Notes: generated by a model from the letters alone, not told the origin. A DNA stretch of 64,000 nt from Nocardia sp. NBC_00403 (GCF_036046055.1 NZ_CP107939.1:2728001-2792000), one strand, 5' to 3'. Shown: positions 8,222-17,294, counted from the first letter of the stretch. A program made the numbers and translations.

Positions 8222-9291
8222 ACTTTGTGCCCCTTCGAGTTCGGGTGGGCTGTGGGCATTACCAGCGTGGTGAGGTCGCCGTCGGTCGCCGAACGGATGA
8301 GGACCGGCAAGTCGGGCGCGGCGATGTCGAGCATGATCTCCGGGCCGAGCGCGGCACGGATCGCGGGCGACAGGGTCGTGGCGGCGAAGGCGAGATCGAT
8401 GCCGGGGCCGGTCAGCGTCACCGGCAGCCGTTCGGTGCGGCCGTCGGCGCGCGACAAGATCAGCTCCGCCGCTTCGACGGAGAAGATGATCGTGCCGTCG
8501 TAGCCTTCGGTCATGTCCAACAGCCGGTCGCGTATCACCAGCACGCGCGTCCGCACCGGTGCCAGCCCCGCCAGCATTGCTCGATAGTCCGGGAACGAAT
8601 CATCGATTGTGCGGCATCGGTGTTCGATGTCGCCGGCTACGAGGACGAGCGCTCCCGCCGCGGGGGCCACGGTGACCTCCTCGGCCTCGCGAAGCCAGGA
8701 ACCGATCGACGCGAGGTCGGTCGCGTCGACAACCAGCGACCAGTCAGCGGCCGGTCGGCTCAGTGCCATTGTTCGTGTCGAAAGCCGATACCGGTCGGTT
8801 GCCGTCAATGTCAGCAGACCCGCGCTCGCCTCGATCAGAACACCGGCGAGTACTGGTATTTCGCCGGTCCGGTCCGCGGCGGAACGCACTTGGTCGATTG
8901 CCGCTGCGAGCGTCGCGGCGGACAAGACAGTCTGCCACGTGGCCTCATCGCCGATCGTGCTCTTGATCCTGCGAGCAACCACCGCTGCCTCATCCGCTTG
9001 CCGCCGCAGCTCCAGCACATGCGCGTCGAGCAATCGCGCTGCCTGCTCGACATCTCCCGCCAAGATCTCCGAAATAACCTCGAGCGGCACCGCGATCCCT
9101 CTGAGCTGCCGAATCATCACCGCTCGCACACACTGCGATTCGCGGTAATACCGGTACCCAGTCGCACCATCGACCCGCGCGGGAACCAGCAGCCCGCAGT
9201 CGTCATAGAACCGCAGCGCACTCGGCGTGAGCCCACTTGCCCGTGCCAGCACCCCGATGGTGATCAACTCCTCCGACCCGATTTCCGTCAC
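8218..9291 (-). CDS. MerR-type HTH fused to a DNA polymerase III beta-clamp-like domain
   Basis: 357 residues from the chosen GTG start; an in-frame TTG at 9312 adds 7 residues. The N-terminal part is a MerR DNA-binding domain: ITIGVLARASGLTPSALRFY, then GYRYYRESQC and a coiled linker up to about residue 105. The remaining 250 residues resemble two domains of the DnaN sliding clamp: VLAGVLIEASAGLLTLTATD matches the clamp motif around its DRYRL strand, and the C-terminus LVMPT resembles the clamp's closing LLMPVRL. A complete clamp protomer has three such domains, so this is a shortened version. It could be a regulator using a clamp fold for dimerisation or ligand sensing. Such fusions are, as I recall, annotated in actinobacteria but little studied. 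Confidence 0.85.
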   Translation of the reverse strand: MTEIGSEELITIGVLARASGLTPSALRFYDDCGLLVPARVDGATGYRYYRESQCVRAVMIRQLRGIAVPLEVISEILAGDVEQAARLLDAHVLELRRQADEAAVVARRIKSTIGDEATWQTVLSAATLAAAIDQVRSAADRTGEIPVLAGVLIEASAGLLTLTATDRYRLSTRTMALSRPAADWSLVVDATDLASIGSWLREAEEVTVAPAAGALVLVAGDIEHRCRTIDDSFPDYRAMLAGLAPVRTRVLVIRDRLLDMTEGYDGTIIFSVEAAELILSRADGRTERLPVTLTGPGIDLAFAATTLSPAIRAALGPEIMLDIAAPDLPVLIRSATDGDLTTLVMPTAHPNSKGHKV

Positions 9292-9430
9292 TCGGCCATC
9301 ATGGAGCTTCAAGTAACCCGAAGGTCAACACCGGTGCCCTCGCCTGCCGCGAACCACCTGGCCGGTCTCGGGCATGGCCCGGCCGTTGGCAAAACCGTCT
9401 CCAGAAGTCGAGTAGACTGGCGACTACCGA

Positions 9431-9504
9431 CGCGGGGTGGAGCAGCTCGGTAGCTCGCTGGGCTCATAACCCAGAGGTCGCAGGTTCAAATCCTGTCCCC
9501 GCTA
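9431..9504 (+). tRNA. Initiator tRNA-Met (CAT anticodon)
   Basis: 74 bases fold as a full cloverleaf. The anticodon loop is CTCATAA, flanked by the GGG/CCC anticodon stem diagnostic of initiator tRNAs. The T arm contains GGTTCAAATCC. The acceptor stem starts CGCGGGG and pairs with CCCCGC, leaving C1 opposite U72 unpaired, another initiator feature. The 3' CCA is not encoded (CTA follows). A strong hairpin terminator follows directly. Confidence 0.96.
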
Positions 9505-9509
9505 CTAGG

Positions 9510-9542
9510 AAACGGCCCGGAACGCAATGTTCCGGGCCGTTT
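9510..9542 (+). terminator. Terminator hairpin after initiator tRNA
   Basis: A perfect 14-base inverted repeat (AAACGGCCCGGAAC / GTTCCGGGCCGTTT) with a 5-base loop begins 6 bases after the tRNA and ends in TTTC. It is strong enough to end the tRNA transcript and, being symmetric, could also stop the converging gene at 9582. Confidence 0.9.
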
Positions 9543-9581
9543 CACTGCCATGCGGGAGCACTTCAGGAACCTTGGCTGAGC

Positions 9582-10373
9582 TCAGGGTGCTGGATCCAGC
9601 GATGGTTTCGGGTCGGTGTCGAGCTTTGGAGCTTCGGTCAACGGGAGGCCATCCGAGACACCCAACCGCAATCGGATGGCGCCGCTCGGGCGCTTGCGTG
9701 ACCATTGAGCGATAGCTATCACGGCAGAGCTCACCGCCGTCACGCCCGCGAACCACGCCTTGGAGGTGAGACCGGCAGTGGTATAGGAAACCTGGCGGCT
9801 TCCGGGCACCGGTGGTGGGCCGCCGTTGCCGGAGGCCCAGCGCATCATCAGCCCGGCTTGGCTGCCTAGATCTCTAAAGGAGCCGTACCCGAGCATGCCT
9901 CGCACATCGGACACTTTGCCGTTCATGTGGACGAGAGCGAAGACAACGAAAAGCGCTACTGCTACCGAGGAAACCGCAGTCAAATGAAAAAGTGCCTTGG
10001 TACGTGCACGAAGGTTCACCAGTACGGTGCAGATGGTTACGCCGATGGCTACGCAGGCGAGGACGGGCCACGTGCCGTTGATCTTCGCGGCGGGCGGCGC
10101 AGATCCCGACCAAAGGCCCACGAGCGAACTGGATATCTGGAATTTCCCGAAGGCGTCCGATTTGATGGAGTCAGAGCCAAAGTTGATGTCGATCCACGGC
10201 TCGAAGAGTAAGCCGAATGTGACGACGTTCCCGGCTGCAGCGCATAGATAGCCCCAGTTCTCACGGAGCGCGGTGCGGACTTTCACGACTTCGGCCCGAT
10301 GTCGTCGGGCACGGCTCGGCGGGTCGACCTGTCGATGTTCGGCATTGCCCGCCCGCCCGCTAGTTGGTCGCAT
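9582..10373 (-). CDS. Hypothetical four-helix membrane protein
   Basis: 263 residues from the ATG at 10373, which has GAGGA 5 bases upstream; an ATG at 10400 and a GTG at 10286 are in frame. Four hydrophobic stretches are visible: around WGYLCAAAGNVVTFGLLF, WPVLACVAIGVTICTVLV, LTAVSSVAVALFVVFALV, and a last one near AGVTAVSSAVIAIA. Between helices 3 and 4 lies an extracytoplasmic loop of about 55 residues. The C-terminal tail is polar and proline-rich. I do not recognise the family. Confidence 0.65.
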   Translation of the reverse strand: MRPTSGRAGNAEHRQVDPPSRARRHRAEVVKVRTALRENWGYLCAAAGNVVTFGLLFEPWIDINFGSDSIKSDAFGKFQISSSLVGLWSGSAPPAAKINGTWPVLACVAIGVTICTVLVNLRARTKALFHLTAVSSVAVALFVVFALVHMNGKVSDVRGMLGYGSFRDLGSQAGLMMRWASGNGGPPPVPGSRQVSYTTAGLTSKAWFAGVTAVSSAVIAIAQWSRKRPSGAIRLRLGVSDGLPLTEAPKLDTDPKPSLDPAP

Positions 10374-10603
10374 CGCTGTCCTCGTTCGAGAGCGGTGCAA
10401 GTAAGTGTCAACGCTCGCCGGGTACTGAAACTTATACGCACACAGTACCGTCGTATGCAGGTGCGATGTCGTGATTTACCTTGCGCGAGTGTGGAACTCA
10501 TGCGTTCATGTGTCGTCACCGGCACCGCCGACGCCGTCCTCGTCCGAATAGGACGTGGCGTAACGCGGCGATATGCCGACGGCATCGGCCCGTTTTTCGC
10601 GGG

Positions 10604-11041
10604 TCAACCGTTGGTGCGCAATTCGTCGATCACCTGGGTGGCCTGATCGAGCAGATCGGCAGGGCAGCCCCAGTAGTCGTAGATGCCGCCGCGCTCGTGA
10701 TTGCTGCCGCAGACCACGAAAACGCCGGTGCCCAGTTGTGTTTTGAGGTGGGTGGCGAGCCAGCCGACGAAGCCGCTGTTGTCGGCGTTCGGGGGGAAGT
10801 GAAAGGACCACAGGCCGAATCGTTCTACGCCGGTGTCCGCGAGTGGTGCGGGACGCAGGCTGCTCCAACTGGTTTCGTCGCGGACCACCGCGAGGGTGTC
10901 GGGGGTCAGTGTCGGCGGCTGATCGATCGGGGTTTCGTGGAAGGACCAGACGCCTTCGTGCACGACGAACTCGGCGGCCGCGATGACGCGACGCAGCCGT
11001 TGTTCGGTCTGCTCGCGGGTTTCGACACTGACGTTGACCAT
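10604..11041 (-). CDS. Small conserved protein, possibly DUF6196
   Basis: 145 residues, soluble and without catalytic motifs that I recognise. It begins with MVNVSVETREQTEQRLRRVI and contains two similar Trp-Ser-Phe-His stretches (VWSFHETP and LWSFHFPP). The pattern reminds me of the actinobacterial DUF6196 family, from memory. The ATG at 11041 was chosen because upstream sequence in this frame is low-complexity and overlaps the argS end; no strong ribosome site is visible. Function unknown. Confidence 0.65.
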   Translation of the reverse strand: MVNVSVETREQTEQRLRRVIAAAEFVVHEGVWSFHETPIDQPPTLTPDTLAVVRDETSWSSLRPAPLADTGVERFGLWSFHFPPNADNSGFVGWLATHLKTQLGTGVFVVCGSNHERGGIYDYWGCPADLLDQATQVIDELRTNG

Positions 11042-11286
11042 GGTGTCGAGGGTATTCCCCGCGCGGGCCGGGCCATTCGATTCACCGGGGTGCATGCTCG
11101 GGACATCGGGCGCTATTCGTAGCTGGTCGCCAGTAGCTGGCGCGCAAGTCGACTCGGTTGCTCGACCACTGTCAGCTGCGTCAAAGCTGTGGCAACACGG
11201 AACGCAGGCGCTTGGTGCTGGAGGCGATCGCGTGGGTCGGCGGAACATATCGCGCGGTCCGCCCGACGACCCGATCCGATTGCGGT

Positions 11287-13053
11287 TCACATGCGTTCGG
11301 GTGCGGCGATGCCGAGTAGCCCGAGGCCGTGTTCGAGGGTGCCTGCCGTGAGCCAGCACAGTGCGAGCCGGTTTCCGCGGGTGGGTTCGTCGGCGGTGAG
11401 GACGGGGCAGTTGTCATAGAAGGTGGTGAAATCGCGAGCGAGATCGTAGAGGTATCCGCAGAGTCGGTGCGGTTCGAGAGTCGCACCGACCTCGGCGAGC
11501 GCCGCACCGTAGTTGTCGAGCTCCAGCGCCAGAGCCCGTTCGGCAGGCCGCAGCGCAATGGTCGGATCGATGACGGCATTGTGGTCTTCGGCCTTCCGAA
11601 GGATGGAACGGATCCGGGCGTGCGCGTACTGGAGGTAGACGCCGGTGTTGCCGTGCAAGGCGACCATGCGGTCGAGGTCGAAGGCATAGTCCTTGACGCG
11701 CGAGGTGGACAGGTCGGCGTACTTCACCGCGCCGATGCCGGACTGCTCGGCAATGCTGTCCAGGTCCGCACAAGGCATGCCGGGGTTCTTTTCGGCGACT
11801 ACCGCTCTGGCAGTGGCGACTGCTTCGTCGAGCAGTTCTGTCAGCCGTACGGTGCCGCCCGCCCGAGTTTTGAAGGGTCGTCCGTCCGGCCCGAGAACTG
11901 TTCCGTAGGAGACATGTTCGGCATCGATGACATCGGTCAGCCACCCGGCCCTGCGTGCGGTTTCGAAGACGAGTCGGAAGTGCAGTGCCTGCCGGGAGTC
12001 GGTGACGTAGAGCAGCCGATCGGCACACAAGGTTTTGATGCGGTAGCGGATGGTGGCCAGATCGGTGGAGTCGTAACCGAATCCGCCGTCGCGCTTGCGG
12101 ACCATCAGCGGCACGGGTTGGTCGTCGGGGCCGGTGACCTCCTCGGAGAACACGACCAGTGCGCCTTCGCTGTCGACAGCAATGCCTTTGCCCACGAGCT
12201 CGGCGATGGTCTCGGCCAGCAGCGGGTTGTAGAACGACTCGCCGACATAGTCGTCGGGGGTGAGCAGCACGTCGAGGCGGCGGTAGATGTCGCCGAATGC
12301 CTGCTCTGATTCGGTGACGATCTCGCGCCACCTGGCCAGCGTGGCGGGGTCGCCGGATTGCAGCGCTACCACACGGGTTCGGGAACGGTCGGCGAAATCG
12401 GAGTCGGTATCGAAGGCGGCACGGGCTGCCTTGTAGAGCCGATCCAGTGCCGAAACCGCTGAGGTGTCGACGGCGAGGTCGGTATGACGCCAGTGCGCCT
12501 CTGGGTGTTCATCGAGGTACTGGATGAGCATTCCGAACTGGGTTCCCCAGTCGCCCAAGTGATTCTGTCGGATCACGTCGGCACCGAGGAATCCGAGTAC
12601 CCGCGCCAGACTGTCGCCGATGATCGTGGTGCGCAGATGCCCGACATGCATGTCCTTGGCGATGTTGGGAGCCGAGTAATCGACTACCGTGCGCCGCCCG
12701 AGTTCCGAAGCGGTGACGCCGAGGCGATCGTCGGCCAGCCGCGTTGCCACCTGTGCCCAGACCACGCGGTCGGGCACCGTGATGTTGAGGAATCCGGGCC
12801 CGGACAACTCCACCGACGCGAGGAGATGATCGGCTTCCGTGGCCAGTGCCTCGACGAGCTGTTCAGCGAATTCGGCCGGCTTCAGGTGGAGGCGTTTGGC
12901 AAGTGCGAGAGCCGCATTGGATTGGAAGTCAGCGTGCACGGATCGTCGGACAACCGGGTCTGCGCCTGTCATGTCGGGTCGCGTCTTGCTGATCGCCTCG
13001 GCGACGACAGCAGCGACCTGACCGAGCAGCGGCAGCACTCCGGGGTTGTACAC
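11287..13053 (-). CDS. argS: Arginyl-tRNA synthetase
   Basis: 588-residue class I aminoacyl-tRNA synthetase charging tRNA-Arg. It has an N-terminal tRNA-binding domain (residues 1-110), the HIGH-class motif APNIAKDMHVGHLR (HVGH at 136-139), GDWGTQFG, the LGPDGRPFKTRAGGT stretch that replaces KMSKS in most ArgRS enzymes, and the helical DALR anticodon-binding domain to the C-terminus. The start is GTG with AGGAGG 9 bases upstream. Housekeeping argS in Mycobacteriales is usually beside lysA and the hom-thrC genes; it stands alone here, so it may be a second copy. It looks complete and functional. Confidence 0.93.
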   Translation of the reverse strand: MYNPGVLPLLGQVAAVVAEAISKTRPDMTGADPVVRRSVHADFQSNAALALAKRLHLKPAEFAEQLVEALATEADHLLASVELSGPGFLNITVPDRVVWAQVATRLADDRLGVTASELGRRTVVDYSAPNIAKDMHVGHLRTTIIGDSLARVLGFLGADVIRQNHLGDWGTQFGMLIQYLDEHPEAHWRHTDLAVDTSAVSALDRLYKAARAAFDTDSDFADRSRTRVVALQSGDPATLARWREIVTESEQAFGDIYRRLDVLLTPDDYVGESFYNPLLAETIAELVGKGIAVDSEGALVVFSEEVTGPDDQPVPLMVRKRDGGFGYDSTDLATIRYRIKTLCADRLLYVTDSRQALHFRLVFETARRAGWLTDVIDAEHVSYGTVLGPDGRPFKTRAGGTVRLTELLDEAVATARAVVAEKNPGMPCADLDSIAEQSGIGAVKYADLSTSRVKDYAFDLDRMVALHGNTGVYLQYAHARIRSILRKAEDHNAVIDPTIALRPAERALALELDNYGAALAEVGATLEPHRLCGYLYDLARDFTTFYDNCPVLTADEPTRGNRLALCWLTAGTLEHGLGLLGIAAPERM

Positions 13054-13218
13054 AGACGATGTCCTCCTGGCTCGTAGGAAAGCGCCATTGTCTCCGGTGG
13101 GTCCGAATTGTGCAGGTGGTTTATTGCCGGCCCGAGTGATGGTTGCGCCAGCGGGTCTACCGGTCCCCTGGGCAGGCTCGGCGTTAATCTCTGGTCAATC
13201 AGCTCAATGGGAGGCGAT

Positions 13219-13800
13219 ATGGCGCGCGGACGGATCCGTGATCCGATTCGGACGCGGGCGGTGATCATCGATGCGCTGCTGGCCGCCTTGGACGCGGGCG
13301 AGGTGGCGCCGACCGCGAAGAGTATTGCCGAGCGGGCCGGGGTTTCGCTGCGCAGTATCTTTGTCCATTTCCCGGACCTGGACGAGCTCAAGGCCGCCGC
13401 GACGATTCAGCAGACCGATCGTGTCGAACAGCTGATCACCGGTGCCGACCCGGAGTTGCCGTTGCGCGACCGGGTGGATGCGGTAGTAGTGCAGACCGCG
13501 CAGGTGTTCACCCTGCAGCGCCGGATCCGGGTGACCGGCCTCGTCGAATCGCCGAGTGTGCCCATTATCGATGAGCGGATGCGGCGTGGGGATCGCTTGC
13601 TGCGCGAACAGCTCGCCCGCACCTTCGCCGACGAGCTCGAGCAGCCCGACGGCGCCGTCGACGAACAACTCCTCGATCTGGTCGAGGCCACGACCGCGTG
13701 GAGCTTCCGCCACCATCTCGTCGACCGGTGCGGGAGGTCACCCGAGGTGGCCTCCGATGCGGTGCGCCGGACCCTGCTGACGCTGCTCGACGGGACGTGA
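13219..13800 (+). CDS. TetR-family transcriptional regulator
   Basis: 193 residues. The N-terminal HTH reads VAPTAKSIAERAGVSLRSIFVHFPDLDEL, a standard TetR second and third helix. The C-terminal ligand domain is short and divergent. A GGGAGG ribosome site is 4 bases before the ATG. It is divergent from argS and runs convergently into a zinc-type exporter 17 bases downstream; no obvious target gene is adjacent except possibly argS. Confidence 0.88.
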   Translation: MARGRIRDPIRTRAVIIDALLAALDAGEVAPTAKSIAERAGVSLRSIFVHFPDLDELKAAATIQQTDRVEQLITGADPELPLRDRVDAVVVQTAQVFTLQRRIRVTGLVESPSVPIIDERMRRGDRLLREQLARTFADELEQPDGAVDEQLLDLVEATTAWSFRHHLVDRCGRSPEVASDAVRRTLLTLLDGT

Positions 13801-13817
13801 TGGGCCGCGGCTGGTGG

Positions 13818-14849
13818 TCAGGATCGGTGGATCGGCCCGTGGGAATCCGCGCAGTGCAGGTCTGCCGGGGATGGATCGAGGTCCGAGACATGGTCGACCT
13901 GCAGCGTGGTGTGTGCCAGGCCGAACTCGTCGTGCAGGGTTGTTTCGATCGTCGAGCGAGCCGCGTGGCAGTCGGCACCGTCGGTGACGAGGACGTGTGC
14001 CGACAGCGAGGGCTGACCGGAGGTGATCTGCCAGACATGCAGGTCGTGCACCTCGGTCACCTGCGGGATGGTGACGATGCGCGCACCGATGGCGTCGGGG
14101 TCGAGGTGTGCGGGTGCGGCCTCGAGGAAAATGCGGCCGGATTCACGGACCAGCGACCAGCCCGCCTTGGCCATCAGGACGGCGACGACCAGTGCGGCGA
14201 TGGCATCGGCGCGGGCAAAACCGGTCAGCCACACCACCGCACCCGCGATGGCGGTGCCGATGAAGGCGTAGAGGTCGTTGAGGATGTGCTGGAAGGCGCC
14301 TTCGATGTTCAAACTGGTGCGGTTGGCGCGGCTGATGCTCCAGGCCGCGGCGATATTGACGACGATCCCGACCAGCGCGGTGATCAACACCAGCGGACCC
14401 GAGACGTCGGGCGGCTCGATCAGCCTCCTGATGCCCTCGTACACGAACCACACCGCGAGCAAGAGCAGGGTGATCCCGTTGGCCTGGGCGGACAGTATCT
14501 CGACGCGCTTGAACCCGTAGGTGAACCGGCCCGCCGCGGGCCGCCTGGCGAGCCGGATAGCGATCATGGCGAGCACGATCGATGCGGCATCGGTGAGCAT
14601 GTGCCCGGCATCGGTGATCAGCGCCAGTGAGTGGGCCAGGATGCCGACGACCACCTCGACCATCATGAAGGCGACGATCAGCCCGAGCGCTATGGACAGC
14701 CAGCGTGGGTCGGAATTCGCCGAAACGCCATGGTCGTGTCCGTGCGAGTGGTCATGCGAATGGCCGTGACCGGCCTTCGCGCCATGATCGTGGCCGGAGT
14801 GGCGGACTGTCTCCACCGACCGCTTCGACGACACGCACTGCTCTCCCAT
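13818..14849 (-). CDS. Cation diffusion facilitator (probable zinc exporter)
   Basis: 343-residue CDF transporter that exports divalent metal ions in exchange for protons. A histidine-rich cytoplasmic head (HGHSHDHSHGHDHG) is followed by six membrane helices; helix 2 carries DAGHMLTD and helix 5 carries HILND, the paired His/Asp zinc site of ZitB/CzcD-type proteins. The C-terminal cytoplasmic dimer domain ends near residue 330 with a His/Cys-containing tail that may bind metal. The ATG at 14849 has AAGGGA upstream; an earlier in-frame start at 14909 would add a sequence unlike the family. Most similar by features to zinc/cadmium/cobalt exporters. Confidence 0.92.
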   Translation of the reverse strand: MGEQCVSSKRSVETVRHSGHDHGAKAGHGHSHDHSHGHDHGVSANSDPRWLSIALGLIVAFMMVEVVVGILAHSLALITDAGHMLTDAASIVLAMIAIRLARRPAAGRFTYGFKRVEILSAQANGITLLLLAVWFVYEGIRRLIEPPDVSGPLVLITALVGIVVNIAAAWSISRANRTSLNIEGAFQHILNDLYAFIGTAIAGAVVWLTGFARADAIAALVVAVLMAKAGWSLVRESGRIFLEAAPAHLDPDAIGARIVTIPQVTEVHDLHVWQITSGQPSLSAHVLVTDGADCHAARSTIETTLHDEFGLAHTTLQVDHVSDLDPSPADLHCADSHGPIHRS

Positions 14850-15138
14850 GGTCGAACGTCCCTTCTGTTTCACCGGGCCTGCCGCAGGATAGGGTAACCC
14901 ATCTTGCACGCATGCGCATGTATGAATATTAAGCGCGTGTCATGCCGTCGCGCCAGGCCTGAAGGTCGGGTGCCGCGGTCCGGCTCGTGCGTTTTCGTGA
15001 TCATGTGTGGTGCACCGGGATTCGCCGGTCCGGCTACTATGCGGACTGCGCCTTTCGGGTGATCGAGAACACCGCATCCGGACGGGGCGGGCGGCCCGGA
15101 GTCGGGAAGGTCCGATCGCGAGCGTAGAGGGGTTTTCG

Positions 15139-15948
15139 ATGGATAGGCCGGCGTGGGCGCCCGAGGGCGTGGATATGCAGCAGGCGAGCCCGGCGCGGAT
15201 GTATGACGCCCTGCTCGGTGGCTCGCACAACTTCGACATCGATCGCAAAGCCGCGGAGATGGGTAAGCAATTGGTGCCCGACCTGCCGCGCTTGGCGTTG
15301 AGCAACCGCGCCTTCCTGCGGCGGGCGGTGCGTTTCCTGGCCGATTCGGGCATCAGGCAATTCCTCGACATCGGCTCGGGCATCCCGACCGCGGGAAATG
15401 TCCATGAGGTCGCGCAGGACATCGACCCGGAGTGCCGGGTGCTCTATGCGGACATCGACCCGGTCGCGGTCGCGCATTCGCGGGCGATCCTGCATGGCAA
15501 CGACAATGCCACCGCGATCGAGGCCGACCTGCGCAAACCGGACGAGCTGCTGGCTCGCGTCCGGGAAACCGGTGTGATCGACTTCGACAAGCCCGTCGGC
15601 GTGCTGCTGATCGCGGTGCTGCACCTGCTCTCGGACGAGGATCGACCCGCCGAGATGGTCGCCCGGCTTCGCGGGGCCGTCCGCACCGGCAGTTATGTCG
15701 CGATCTCCCATCTGACCTCGGCGCTGCGTCCCGAAGACGCGGGCAAGCTGGGCGCCAACGCGGCCAATGAGAGCCGGATCGGCATCCACTTCCGTTCTCG
15801 GGACGCCATCGCGACTATGTTCGAAGGATGGGCGTTGGTGGAGCCCGGGGTGGTCGAGCTGCCCGCGTGGCGGCCCGAATCCGAGCGCGATCTGCACGAG
15901 GCGCCGGGCCGCTCGCTCGGCTTGGCGGGCGTCGGCTTCAAGGTCTGA
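15139..15948 (+). CDS. SAM-dependent methyltransferase, DUF574 type
   Basis: 269 residues of the actinobacterial S-adenosylmethionine methyltransferase family Methyltransf_19 (DUF574). It begins with the typical ASPARMYDALLGGSHNFDID, then FLDIGSGIPT for SAM binding, YADIDPVAVAHSRAIL, and VLHLLSD. The substrate of this family is unknown. The ATG at 15139 follows a purine-rich AGAGGGG. A 33-base gap separates it from the GGDEF gene downstream, so the two are probably one transcript. Confidence 0.9.
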   Translation: MDRPAWAPEGVDMQQASPARMYDALLGGSHNFDIDRKAAEMGKQLVPDLPRLALSNRAFLRRAVRFLADSGIRQFLDIGSGIPTAGNVHEVAQDIDPECRVLYADIDPVAVAHSRAILHGNDNATAIEADLRKPDELLARVRETGVIDFDKPVGVLLIAVLHLLSDEDRPAEMVARLRGAVRTGSYVAISHLTSALRPEDAGKLGANAANESRIGIHFRSRDAIATMFEGWALVEPGVVELPAWRPESERDLHEAPGRSLGLAGVGFKV

Positions 15949-15981
15949 GAGGGCGAACAGAACCGGCAGGGGGTCAGTGGC

Positions 15982-17280
15982 GTGGGGTTGCGTGAGTTGG
16001 CGGTGCGGTGGGCCGACGCGCTCGATGGCGTCGTCGCGCCGACGCTCACGCGAACCCAGATCGAAGGATTGCTCGCCGAGCAGGCCGAGGCGCTGGTGGC
16101 GGCGGTGCGGGGGACGGCCGATGTCGCGGTCGCGCACGATGCCGCGGCGGCGCTCGTCGCCGCCAACTACCGGGATCCGGTGGCTGTCAGCCGCTCGATT
16201 CCGGTGATCTGCCAGGACATGGTCCGTGAGATCCGCCCGACCCCCACAACCCCCGACTACGAGCAGATCCGGGATCGGGCGATCGTTGTCGCCGCCGAGT
16301 TCGCCGCGGGCTTCACCTGGGCGCTGCGCAGTGCGGCGTTGAATGAACAGGAAACAACGCTGGCAGCCGTGCTGTCGGCTGCTCAGGACGCCGAGGTGCG
16401 GAGCCAGTTGTCGGAGGCCAGGTTCGAGGCTGTCTTCGCGGGCGCGTCGGTCGGCATCGGCACCGTCGACATCACCGGCCGCGTGCTGGACGTGAACGCG
16501 GCTATGGCCGAAATGGTCGGCATGCCGGCGGCCACCATGCCCGGTCGTTCGGCGGCCGAGGTGCTCGGTCCGCAGAATATCGGACCCGCTTACGCGCAAC
16601 TGGGGCGAATGCTCAGCGGAGCGATCGACCGCTTCCGTCTCGAGACCGACCACGTGCGCCCGGACGGCACCGTGGCCCGCATCGACCTGTCGATGTCCAC
16701 AGTGCGCGACAGTAGCGGCCGGGTCCGCTTCCTCATCGGCGTCGCCGTCGATGTGACCGAACGCAAGCAGCTCGCCGATCGCCTGTGGCACGACGCGACC
16801 CACGACAGCCTCACCGGCCTGCCGAACCGGGTGCTCTTCTTCGATCGGCTGGCCCATGCCACACCGCCGATGGGGATGTGCTACCTGGATCTCGACGGCT
16901 TCAAGAAGATCAACGACGAGTGGGGCCACACCGTCGGCGACCGAGTGTTACGCGACGTCGCGCAGCGACTACAGGCTTCCGTCGAACCGGTCGGCGGCCT
17001 GGTAGCCAGAATCGGTGGCGACGAATTCATCGTGCTGGTCGAAAAGTGTCCCGGCCGAAAAGAATTGGACACAGTCGCGGGCGTCCTACTCGCCGCGCTT
17101 GCCGCGCCGATGCAGGTTGCCGGCCGCCCAATTGTCGTCGGCGCCAGCATTGGCGCGGTATTCGTCGAGGACCGGCCGACGGAGGTCGACGAGCTGATGC
17201 ATGCGGTCGACACGGCGATGTATCGGAACAAGGCCGCTGGGGGAGCGCGGGGTCGAGGCCAGGGTTTTCAGCTGCCGTAG
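15982..17280 (+). CDS. PAS-GGDEF diguanylate cyclase
   Basis: 432 residues. An N-terminal helical region of about 140 residues is followed by a PAS sensor (about 145-255, with VDITGRVLDVNAAMAEMVGM) and a GGDEF domain (about 265-430) with the intact signature RIGGDEF, so it should make cyclic di-GMP from GTP. The RxxD inhibitory site expected five residues before GGDEF is absent, so product feedback may be missing. No EAL domain or membrane segment is seen, unlike the PAS-GGDEF-EAL proteins of Streptomyces. The GTG start has a GCAGGGGG site about 9 bases upstream. Confidence 0.92.
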   Translation: MGLRELAVRWADALDGVVAPTLTRTQIEGLLAEQAEALVAAVRGTADVAVAHDAAAALVAANYRDPVAVSRSIPVICQDMVREIRPTPTTPDYEQIRDRAIVVAAEFAAGFTWALRSAALNEQETTLAAVLSAAQDAEVRSQLSEARFEAVFAGASVGIGTVDITGRVLDVNAAMAEMVGMPAATMPGRSAAEVLGPQNIGPAYAQLGRMLSGAIDRFRLETDHVRPDGTVARIDLSMSTVRDSSGRVRFLIGVAVDVTERKQLADRLWHDATHDSLTGLPNRVLFFDRLAHATPPMGMCYLDLDGFKKINDEWGHTVGDRVLRDVAQRLQASVEPVGGLVARIGGDEFIVLVEKCPGRKELDTVAGVLLAALAAPMQVAGRPIVVGASIGAVFVEDRPTEVDELMHAVDTAMYRNKAAGGARGRGQGFQLP

Positions 17281-17294
17281 TGGGTGATTCGTAG

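Noticed and set aside
14880..14950. AT-rich stretch upstream of the CDF exporter considered as an ArsR/Zur-type metal operator
   Set aside because: GCATGCGCATGTATGAATATT has some resemblance to ArsR-type sites but lacks a clear two-arm symmetry.
15037..16929. A 630-codon reverse frame under the methyltransferase and GGDEF genes
   Set aside because: Antisense of two well-supported genes; composition is rich in His and Arg with no recognisable domain.
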